DNA of 11,627 nt from Candidatus Omnitrophota bacterium (GTDB lineage: Bacteria; Omnitrophota; Gorgyraeia; 1-14-0-20-64-10; JACQQZ01): the NCBI GenBank assembly GCA_016206635.1, contig JACQRF010000134.1, forward strand, positions 1 to 11,627, written 5' to 3'. A program made the position numbers and the translations under genes. The notes below the pieces were generated by a model. That model saw nothing but the letters and a program-made list of their open reading frames with translations. It ran no database searches and had not been told where the DNA came from. Position 1 is the first letter of the stretch. Every line of letters starts with the position of its first letter. Positions 5,333 to 10,611 of the stretch are shown one piece after another.

Positions 5333-6891
5333 AGCCCACCGCCGATCTCGGTACCGGGTACAAGCTTGTACCCGGTACCGGACCGCACCGGGCGTCCGAG
5401 CCGCTCATCTTCGAACGCAGCGTGTCCGGCCGCCGCGGGTTCTCGTTGCCGCCGCTCGACGTGCCCATGCCACCGGCAGGGGTGACCGCCTGGATCCCGG
5501 CCGAGCGCCTGCGCGCCGCGCCGGCCGCGCTGCCGGAGGTCAGCGAGCGCGAGCTCGTCCAGCATTTCATGAAGCTCGCGCACCAAAATTTCTCGGTCGA
5601 AACCAACTTCTATCCGCTCGGCTCCTGCACCATGAAATATAACCCGCGCATCCATGAAGAGCTGACGGCCCTTCCCGGGTTCTCGACCGCGCACCCGTAC
5701 GAGCCCGACGCGGCGGTGCAGGGGACGCTGCAGCTGCTCGGCGAGCTGGGGCAATGGCTGGGCGATATTCTCGGGATGGACGGCGTGACGCTGCAGCCGG
5801 CCGCCGGCGCGCACGGCGAGTTCACCGGATTGCTGATGGCGCGCGCCTATCACGAGGCGCAGGGCCGCTCCCGCAAAAAGGTAGTGGTGCCCGATTCGTC
5901 GCACGGCACCAATCCGGCCAGCGCCGCGCTCTGCGGTTATGAAGTGGTCGAGGTCCGGTCGAACGCGCGCGGGCGCGTGGACCTCGCCGCGCTGCACCGC
6001 GCCGTCGATCAAGACACCGCGGTGTTCATGCTGACCAACCCGAACACCCTCGGGCTGTTTGAGGAAGAGATCCTCGAAATCTCCCGCCTCGTGCACGGCG
6101 TCGGGGGACTGATGTACCTCGACGGCGCAAACATGAACGCCTTGCTTGGGCTCTTCCGGCCGGGCGACATGGGCTTCGACATCACCCACGTGAATATCCA
6201 CAAGACGTTCTCGATCCCGCACGGCAGCGGCGGCCCCGGTGGCGGTCCCGTCGGGGTCAAGCGGCATCTCGTCCCGTTCCTGCCGGGTCCCCTCTTGAAG
6301 AAGGAAGGGCAGGCCTATCGTTGGGTGGAGGCGCCACCATCCTCGATCGGCCGCGTCCGGGCGTTCGCCGGCAATATCGGCGCGATGGTGCGCGCCTACC
6401 TGTATATCAAGACGCTCGGCGCCGAGGGGCTGCGGCACGTCGCCGAGCACGCCATCCTGAACGCGAACTACCTCAAGGCCCGCCTGAAGACGGCGTATAC
6501 GGTTCCGGTGGATGAGCCGTGCATGCACGAGTTCGTCGCCTCTGCCGTCGAGCAGAAGCGGCTGGGGGTGAAGGCGCTGGACATTGCCAAGCGGCTGCTC
6601 GATTACGGCTGTTATGCCCCGACGATCTATTTCCCGCTGATTGTCGAGGAGGCGCTGATGATCGAGCCGTCGGAGACCGAGTCGCGGCAGGCCCTCGATC
6701 AATTCGCCGATGCCTTGCTGGCGATCGCCCAGGAAGCGAAGACCAATCCGGGCCAGGTCCAGATGGCCCCGCACACCTTGCCGGTCGAGCGGCTGGACGA
6801 GGTCCGCGCGGCCCGCGAGCCGAACCTGCGCTGGCGCCCGTCCCCCGATGGGGCCAGGCCCCAGGGAGCTCTGCAGGGGCCTGGCCCCTAG
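5329..6891 (+). CDS. gcvPB: Glycine dehydrogenase (decarboxylating) subunit 2, PLP-bearing
   Basis: A 520-aa catalytic subunit of the split P protein. Landmarks: LIFERSVSGRRGFSLPPLD (26-44), where this subunit normally starts; NFYPLGSCTMKYNPR (93-107); the PLP-contact region PDSSHGTNPASAA (188-200); LTNPNTLGLFE (235-245); MYLDGANMNA (262-271); and the PLP lysine Lys292 in NIHKTFSIPHGSGGPGGGP. It is longer than usual because repeats lengthen both ends. Residues 7-18 come from a perfect 32-bp palindrome, and the last 13 residues (GARPQGALQGPGP) come from a hairpin element that runs up to the TAG stop. The catalytic core is uninterrupted, so the enzyme is probably functional. The stop codon shares its last base with the GTG of the next gene. 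Confidence 0.95.
   Translation: MKPTADLGTGYKLVPGTGPHRASEPLIFERSVSGRRGFSLPPLDVPMPPAGVTAWIPAERLRAAPAALPEVSERELVQHFMKLAHQNFSVETNFYPLGSCTMKYNPRIHEELTALPGFSTAHPYEPDAAVQGTLQLLGELGQWLGDILGMDGVTLQPAAGAHGEFTGLLMARAYHEAQGRSRKKVVVPDSSHGTNPASAALCGYEVVEVRSNARGRVDLAALHRAVDQDTAVFMLTNPNTLGLFEEEILEISRLVHGVGGLMYLDGANMNALLGLFRPGDMGFDITHVNIHKTFSIPHGSGGPGGGPVGVKRHLVPFLPGPLLKKEGQAYRWVEAPPSSIGRVRAFAGNIGAMVRAYLYIKTLGAEGLRHVAEHAILNANYLKARLKTAYTVPVDEPCMHEFVASAVEQKRLGVKALDIAKRLLDYGCYAPTIYFPLIVEEALMIEPSETESRQALDQFADALLAIAQEAKTNPGQVQMAPHTLPVERLDEVRAAREPNLRWRPSPDGARPQGALQGPGP
5349..5380. repeat. Perfect 32-bp palindrome in the gcvPB 5' end
   Basis: The half-site CGGTACCGGGTACAAG (5349-5364) is followed without spacer by its exact reverse complement (5365-5380), centred on AAGCTT. 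It encodes GTGYKLVPGTG between the gcvPB start codon and the conserved SEPLIFER region. No such sequence belongs to the family, so this is an inserted element in frame. Confidence 0.92.
6850..6888. repeat. REP-like hairpin forming the gcvPB C-terminus
   Basis: The arms GGGGCCAGGCCCC (6850-6862) and GGGGCCTGGCCCC (6876-6888) are perfect 13-bp complements around a 13-nt loop AGGGAGCTCTGCA. Stem core and loop resemble the inner hairpin at 1210-1255 (arm ending GCCAGGCCCC, loop containing AGGGCTCT). It encodes the last 13 residues of GcvPB, ends immediately before its TAG, and lies 2 nt before the next start codon. Confidence 0.9.
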
Positions 6892-7688
6892 TGCGCCTCC
6901 TGCTGACCGGCGCCGGGGAGCCGGGCTTCAACATGGCGCTGGATGAAGCCCTGGCCATTGCGGTCCGCCGCCGGTGGTCGCCGCCCACTCTGCGGATCTA
7001 CCGGTGGCAGTCGCCGGCGATTTCACTGGGGTGTCACCAGCCGCTCTCGGCGCTCCAGGGGTTCACGGACGCGGCACCGCCGGCGGTCGCCGTCGTCCGG
7101 CGCCCCACCGCCGGCGGCGCGGTCGCCCACGCCGACGACGTCAGCTACGCGCTCGTGTGCGGCGCCCCGTCCCTGCGCGGCCGTCCCGGGCGGACGCTCT
7201 ACGCGCAGTTTCATGCGGCGCTCGGGCGGGCGTTGGCTACCGGCCGCTCGGCCGGCCGGTACGCCCTGTATCAAGCCCCCTCATCGCACCCCTCACCCGC
7301 CCCCTCTCCCCTTCAGGGGAGAGGGGGCGGGATGAGGGACGAGAGGATGAACGGCGAGGGGGGATGTGCCGCGTTTGGATTTTGTTTCCGGCAGCCGGTC
7401 GCCGGCGATCTCATGCTCGGCGCGCGCAAGGTGGCCGGGGCGGCCCAGCGGCGCTGGCGGGATGGTCTCCTGCAGCAAGGCACGATCGCCGCCGACGGGC
7501 ATTCGCCCGACCGCGTGGCGCTCTCCATCCGCACCGCGTGGGCCGACGTGTTCCAACACCGGTTTGCCGTGGATGCGCTGACCGTGCAGGAGCGCGTCCT
7601 GGCTGACGAACTCTGGAGCAAGTATCGCCCATGGACGCCCTCGTCCTGGCCGCCGGTTATTCCAAGCGCCTCGAACCGCTCACACTGA
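6891..7688 (+). CDS. Lipoate-protein ligase A / octanoyltransferase family protein
   Basis: A 265-aa protein of the biotin/lipoate ligase (BPL_LplA_LipB) fold. It starts MRLLLTGAGEPGFNMALDEAL, the usual opening of this family. It has RRPTAGGAVAH (70-80), matching the RR-x-GGG/A-x-V-x-H substrate-binding motif, and GARKVAGAAQRRWRDGLLQQGTI (177-199) with the conserved lysine (Lys180). It probably attaches or transfers a lipoyl or octanoyl group to GcvH, encoded four genes upstream. Ligase and transferase cannot be separated from sequence. Oddity: residues about 130-157, between LYQ and the conserved GFCFRQPVAGDLM, are a Pro/Gly/Arg-rich insert encoded by an inverted repeat. The frame stays open, but function should be tested. 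The GTG start abuts the upstream hairpin. The 3' end overlaps the next gene by 58 nt. Confidence 0.88.
   Translation: MRLLLTGAGEPGFNMALDEALAIAVRRRWSPPTLRIYRWQSPAISLGCHQPLSALQGFTDAAPPAVAVVRRPTAGGAVAHADDVSYALVCGAPSLRGRPGRTLYAQFHAALGRALATGRSAGRYALYQAPSSHPSPAPSPLQGRGGGMRDERMNGEGGCAAFGFCFRQPVAGDLMLGARKVAGAAQRRWRDGLLQQGTIAADGHSPDRVALSIRTAWADVFQHRFAVDALTVQERVLADELWSKYRPWTPSSWPPVIPSASNRSH
7290..7338. repeat. GC-rich inverted repeat inside the lipoate ligase ORF
   Basis: The left arm (7290-7311, starting CCCTCACCCGCC) pairs with the right arm (7316-7338, ending GCGGGATGAGGG). Pairing covers 22 bp with a single unpaired T at 7333 and a TTCA loop (7312-7315). Weaker complementarity of flanking C- and G-runs (7275-7287 with about 7354-7363) suggests the original element was longer. 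This type differs in sequence from the other palindromes in the window. Confidence 0.88.
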
Positions 7689-8359
7689 CCTGCGCCAAAC
7701 CGCTGCTGCCGGTCGGCGGCCGGCCGATGGTGGAGTATCTCCTCGAAAAACTCCGCGCCATCCCGGACCTGCGGCGCCTCCTGCTGGTCAGCAACGCCAA
7801 GTTCTATGGCGATTTCGTCGCGTGGGGCCGTCCGCACGGCGTGGTCATCGTCAACGACGGCACGCGGACGAACGAGGAGCGGCTGGGGGCGGTCCGGGAT
7901 ATCGAATTGGTCATTCAGACCCAGCAGGTGACTGACGATCTGCTGGTCGTGGCAGGGGATAATCTGTTCGATGCGCCGCTGACCGGTTTGGTGGAGGAGG
8001 CGCGCGCCCACGCGCCGCGGGTCACGATCGGGGTCGTGGATTTGCAGGATCGCGAGCTGATCCGGCGGCGCTACGGGGTGGTCCAGCTCGACGCCCCCGG
8101 CCACGTCACCGAATTCTTTGAAAAACCGGACGACCCGGCGACGACCCTGGTTTCAACCGGCCTCTATTATTTCCCGGGAGAGCAGCTCAAGACCATCAAT
8201 GCCTACATCGCGCGCGGCGGCAAGACCGACAACATCGGCGACCTCATCCACGCGCTGGTGCATGCCCCCGGCGTGCACGCCGCGCGCCTCCCCGGCCGCT
8301 GGTTCGACATCGGCGACCTCGCCTCCTACGAGCAGGCCAACCGGACCTTCCGGCGATGA
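7631..8359 (+). CDS. NDP-sugar nucleotidyltransferase family protein
   Basis: A 242-aa cytosolic enzyme of the nucleotidyltransferase (GT-A-like) fold. The N-terminal signature LAAGYSKRLEPLT...AKPLLPVGGRPM (about 6-33) is the NTP-binding and sugar-phosphate-binding loop of glucose-1-phosphate thymidylyl-/uridylyltransferases and relatives. VVAGDNLFD (107-114) carries the metal-binding Asp110. Later segments VTEFFEKPDDP, STGLYYF and WFDIGDLASYEQAN are typical of NDP-sugar pyrophosphorylases. It would activate a sugar 1-phosphate (or similar phosphate) with a nucleotide for cell-surface polymer synthesis; nucleotide and sugar cannot be assigned. The ATG lies in the last codons of the lipoate ligase gene with only a weak GGAG 12 nt away, so coupling is plausible. 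It is probably the last gene of the cluster. Confidence 0.88.
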   Translation: MDALVLAAGYSKRLEPLTLTCAKPLLPVGGRPMVEYLLEKLRAIPDLRRLLLVSNAKFYGDFVAWGRPHGVVIVNDGTRTNEERLGAVRDIELVIQTQQVTDDLLVVAGDNLFDAPLTGLVEEARAHAPRVTIGVVDLQDRELIRRRYGVVQLDAPGHVTEFFEKPDDPATTLVSTGLYYFPGEQLKTINAYIARGGKTDNIGDLIHALVHAPGVHAARLPGRWFDIGDLASYEQANRTFRR

Positions 8360-8373
8360 TCCCAACATGATGC

Positions 8374-8403
8374 TTGACACACATAATGTTCGACATGTAT
8401 GAT
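8374..8403 (+). promoter_or_regulatory. Sigma70-type promoter for the ATPase gene (probably leaderless)
   Basis: A consensus -35 TTGACA (8374-8379) and a -10 TATGAT (8398-8403) are separated by 18 nt. The expected transcription start, about 7 nt past the -10, is the A of the ATG at 8410, and no Shine-Dalgarno is present. The 50-nt gap is conspicuously A+T-rich for this window. It holds two near copies of ATGATG followed by TTGACA (8367-8379 and 8399-8410). Confidence 0.7.
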
Positions 8404-8409
8404 GTTGAC

Positions 8410-9702
8410 ATGACACCGTTTTGGAACCGCACCGATGAGTTGGCACAGATCCGCCGGCGACTTGGCCGCGGCCTGTTCGGGTACGTGACGGGCCGCCGCC
8501 GTGTCGGCAAGACCGCGCTCCTCGGCGAGGCGGCCCGGCGCTTCGGCGGGCTCTACCACCAGGCCGTGGAGGGCACCCCGCAGCAGCAGCTCCTCCATTT
8601 CAGCGAGGAGGTCCGGGAGACGCTGCCGATCTTCCGCGACGTCGTCCCTACGACGTGGAGCGAGTGCCTGCGGCTCCTCGCCCGCGAGCGGCTTCCCAAG
8701 CTCCTGATCTTCGATGAGTTTCCGTATTGGGTGCAGGGAGATCCGACTCTCCCCAGTCTGCTGCAGAAATGGATTGACCATGACTTGCCCCGCTACCGGA
8801 CGCTGGTCCTGGTCTCCGGGTCCTCGCAGTCCATGCTCTACTCCCAGTTTCTGTCCCAGGCCGCCCCCTTGTACGGCCGGGCGTCATTCCGCCTCGACCT
8901 GCCGCCGCTGAGCTACCGCTGGTTCTGCAAGGTCCTCGGGTATCCAGTGCGGGACCCCGCCTCGTTCGTCCGCTTCAGTCTGGTCGGCGGGGTGCCGCAT
9001 TACTGGCGCCTGATGCCGCGGGGGCCCCTCCTCCGGCAAGCCGACGCGCTCTATTTCCAGCCCATGGCGATCTTGGCGGAAGAACCGACGCATCTCCTGC
9101 GGGAAGAAGGGATCACCGGTTCATTGCCGAAAGCCATCCTCGACCTTGTGGGCCGCGGCGTCTCGAAACCGAGCGAGCTGGCGGCCCGTCTCGGGACCGG
9201 GCAGACCAATCTTTCCAGACCCCTCGCGCTGCTCCTGGAACTGGGCCTGCTGCATCGGGAGTTGCCGTTTGGGGAGTCCCCGCGGACGACGAAGAAGGTG
9301 CTCTACAATCTCCAAGATCCCGCGCTGGCGTTCTACTACGGGGCCTGTCTGACCGCCAGGAGCGGGTGGCCCCGCCTGTCACCTCGCGACCGACAGACCC
9401 TCCTGTATCGGCATGCGGCGCGGGTGTGGGAACAGTTCTGCCGCCGACAACATCCGGGGGCCGGCCGGTATTGGGAAGGGGATGTCGAGCTGGATCTCGT
9501 GGCGCCGCTCGGCGGCCGGCGGTTCCTGGTCGCCGAGTGCAAATGGGGGGCGGTGTCCCCCAGCCAGGCGCGGCGGCTGATCGAGGATCTCAAGGTGCGG
9601 TTCCATCGCACCCGCCTGGCCCGCACCTTGCCGAAGGTCTCATTCCGACTCCTCATTCCCAAAGACCTCCCAGAGTTGGCCAACAGCGCCTTTCAGAAAT
9701 AA
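8410..9702 (+). CDS. P-loop ATPase with C-terminal PD-(D/E)XK-like domain (ATPase_2 / DUF234 type)
   Basis: A 430-aa protein starting MTPFWNRTDELAQIRRRL. Domain order: P-loop ATPase with Walker A GRRRVGKT (28-35) and Walker B LLIFDEF (98-104); sensor-like VLVSGSSQSMLYSQ (133-146); a winged-helix-like region (about 236-285, with PSELAARLGTGQTNLSRPLALLLELGLL); and a C-terminal domain with Glu341, Asp362 in ELDLVA and AECKWG (Glu377, Lys379). The last pattern (E, D, ExK) fits a PD-(D/E)XK nuclease-like fold. This order matches the archaeal-type ATPase/DUF234 family, also common in bacteria, whose role is largely undefined; a nucleic-acid function is inferred. It has its own promoter and an isolated position between housekeeping genes, consistent with acquisition. 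Earlier in-frame starts (TTG 8374, ATG 8386) lie inside the promoter and are disfavoured. Confidence 0.85.
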   Translation: MTPFWNRTDELAQIRRRLGRGLFGYVTGRRRVGKTALLGEAARRFGGLYHQAVEGTPQQQLLHFSEEVRETLPIFRDVVPTTWSECLRLLARERLPKLLIFDEFPYWVQGDPTLPSLLQKWIDHDLPRYRTLVLVSGSSQSMLYSQFLSQAAPLYGRASFRLDLPPLSYRWFCKVLGYPVRDPASFVRFSLVGGVPHYWRLMPRGPLLRQADALYFQPMAILAEEPTHLLREEGITGSLPKAILDLVGRGVSKPSELAARLGTGQTNLSRPLALLLELGLLHRELPFGESPRTTKKVLYNLQDPALAFYYGACLTARSGWPRLSPRDRQTLLYRHAARVWEQFCRRQHPGAGRYWEGDVELDLVAPLGGRRFLVAECKWGAVSPSQARRLIEDLKVRFHRTRLARTLPKVSFRLLIPKDLPELANSAFQK

Positions 9703-9718
9703 TCATAACTCAACTCGC

Positions 9719-10075
9719 GTGTTCGTCACCGCTGGCGCCCAGGCGTTCGAAGACAAGTTGGGGACGTTGCGAACGGGCGCCACCGTGTTTCAGGAGGCTA
9801 TCCAATTCCAGGACATGTCACCCAATCAAGCGCTCGACCAGTTACCGCCGAACGCCGTCGTGTTGATCGCCCCGGGCGATCAATTTCAAGAGTTCCGGGA
9901 CGCGCTGCGGAAAGATGTGGCGATAATCCGCGTGGCGGCCGTCGGGACCGTCTATGACGTGCTCCGACTGGCGACCAACTACCAGCTCGGCTTGTCGCCG
10001 GATCAAGCATTCGAAGAGCTTTTGGCGATCGAGCCGGCCGACGAGACCGGCAGGGTCATCCTCTTCTTCGCGTAA
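9719..10075 (+). CDS. Hypothetical protein, 118 aa, not recognised
   Basis: An open frame starting at GTG, 16 nt after the ATPase stop and in a different frame. I do not recognise the family. The predicted protein is soluble, acidic and rich in Gln, Phe and Ala, with no signal peptide or membrane segment. It contains two similar motifs, MSPNQALDQL (about 33-42) and LSPDQAFEEL (about 92-101), each followed within a few residues by hydrophobic or acidic sequence. This may reflect an internal duplication. No good ribosome binding site precedes the GTG; Met33 is another possible start. It could be cotranscribed with the ATPase and be its partner, or be the remnant of a longer gene. A REP-type palindrome follows 15 nt after the stop. 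Confidence 0.45.
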   Translation: MFVTAGAQAFEDKLGTLRTGATVFQEAIQFQDMSPNQALDQLPPNAVVLIAPGDQFQEFRDALRKDVAIIRVAAVGTVYDVLRLATNYQLGLSPDQAFEELLAIEPADETGRVILFFA

Positions 10076-10090
10076 CCCACCGAACACCAC

Positions 10091-10107
10091 ATGGGGTCTG
10101 ACCCCAT
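10091..10107. repeat. REP half-element (ATGGGGTCTGACCCCAT), possible terminator
   Basis: ATGGGGTC (10091-10098) and GACCCCAT (10100-10107) form a perfect inverted repeat around one T. It is followed by TTCTTT on the + strand, so it could terminate transcription of the upstream ORF. The 16 nt at 10093-10108 are identical to 1260-1275 inside the tlpA-like gene. It lies between the 3' ends of two convergent genes, a common site for REP sequences. Confidence 0.8.
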
Positions 10108-10146
10108 TCTTTGGCGAGATGACAGCGGTTCAATTCGTCGAGTTTG

Positions 10147-10233
10147 TGGTGCGGAAGGAGAGATTTGAACTCTCAAGGGCGTAAGCCCACTAGCTCCTGA
10201 GGCTAGCGCGTATGCCAGTTCCGCCACTTCCGC
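10147..10233 (-). tRNA. tRNA-Leu (anticodon CAG)
   Basis: Read on the - strand, the 87-nt sequence has a perfect 7-bp acceptor stem (GCGGAAG with CTTCCGC). The anticodon stem is CTAGC/GCTAG around the loop CTCAGGA, giving anticodon CAG. A long class II variable arm (GGGC-TTAC-GCCC) and a T-arm GAGAG-TTCAAAT-CTCTC follow. The D-arm has TGGC. The discriminator A is followed by encoded CCA (10147-10149). All of this identifies a leucine tRNA reading CUG. It is transcribed opposite to the surrounding genes. Confidence 0.96.
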
Positions 10234-10241
10234 GAACCCTT

Positions 10242-10271
10242 AGCTTACCCCGCCGCTTTCGCCGCTGTCAA
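10242..10271 (-). promoter_or_regulatory. Promoter of tRNA-Leu
   Basis: On the - strand a consensus -35 TTGACA (10266-10271) is followed after 18 nt by TAAGCT (10242-10247). The expected start, near 10235, is just before the tRNA 5' end at 10233. The -10 is weak, but the position is right. Confidence 0.65.
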
Positions 10272-10291
10272 TCCGAGGGGTTGACGGCGGC
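10261..10291. repeat. Inverted repeat joining two divergent -35 elements
   Basis: GCCGCTGTCAA (10261-10271) pairs with TTGACGGCGGC (10281-10291) with one mismatch and a 9-nt spacer. Each arm holds the -35 of one of two divergent promoters. Confidence 0.7.
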
Positions 10292-10309
10292 CCGCCCAGG
10301 CGGTATACT
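10281..10309 (+). promoter_or_regulatory. Sigma70-type promoter of the toxin-antitoxin-plsC operon
   Basis: TTGACG (10281-10286) and TATACT (10304-10309) are 17 nt apart, so transcription should start near 10316. Downstream, within the leader, are short repeats (GACACAATT, GACACATCAATT) and an inverted pair CTGTG (10313-10317) / CACAG (10344-10348). These could be an operator for the antitoxin, since Phd-type antitoxins usually repress their own operon. The operator is inferred. Confidence 0.75.
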
Positions 10310-10346
10310 TATCCTGTGACACAATTGGGACACATCAATTTTGCAC

Positions 10347-10354
10347 AGAGGAGA
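10347..10354 (+). promoter_or_regulatory. Ribosome binding site for the antitoxin
   Basis: AGAGGAGA lies 5 nt before the ATG at 10360, an unusually clear site in this window. Confidence 0.75.
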
Positions 10355-10359
10355 CCCCC

Positions 10360-10611
10360 ATGGTGTTTGTCAGCGTTCGTGAGTTGAAGCACCACACGCC
10401 GCAGGTCCTGCAGTTGTCGCAGCGCAAAGGACCGGTGGTGGTAACGCGCAACGGCCGCCCCGTCGCCGTTCTGCGTACGGCCTCATTGGAGGGTCTCGCG
10501 CTCCAATTCAAGGGGTTGTGGGAGCGGCTTCGCCACGCCGCAGACCGCGCGGGATTCCGCCGGCGAGATGTGGAGCGGTTGATCGCGCAGGTGCGTGCCG
10601 AACGGTCGTGA
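10360..10611 (+). CDS. Type II antitoxin, Phd/YefM-like
   Basis: An 83-aa protein. The N-terminal half, VSVRELKHHTPQVLQL then GPVVVTRNGRPVAVL, matches the Phd/YefM DNA-binding dimer fold, in which a short strand, a helix and the turn TRNGRPVAVL are hallmarks. The C-terminal half (about 46-83) is a charged, Arg-rich helical tail of the kind that wraps and neutralises the partner toxin. It should bind its own promoter and the PIN toxin, whose GTG start overlaps its stop (GTGA, 10608-10611). Antitoxin excess is favoured by the strong ribosome binding site, whereas the toxin is reached by translational coupling. Confidence 0.85.
   Translation: MVFVSVRELKHHTPQVLQLSQRKGPVVVTRNGRPVAVLRTASLEGLALQFKGLWERLRHAADRAGFRRRDVERLIAQVRAERS

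Noticed and set aside
5071..6774. Long open frame on the - strand opposite gcvPB (567 codons)
   Set aside because: It lies antisense to a gene with clear family motifs throughout. Its translation is rich in Arg, Gly, Asp and His without recognisable motifs, as expected from codon bias in high-GC DNA.
3992..6891. gcvPA/gcvPB as a frameshifted single gcvP
   Set aside because: The two-subunit form is a known natural arrangement. Each part has typical length, its own ribosome binding site and a GTGA overlap.
6891..7688. Lipoate ligase as a pseudogene because of its insert
   Set aside because: The frame is intact and motifs on both sides of the insert are complete, so it is annotated as a CDS with an unusual insert.
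9366..9866. Overlapping + strand frame across the ATPase 3' end
   Set aside because: Out-of-frame shadow of the ATPase and the following ORF. It has no ribosome binding site and no family motif.
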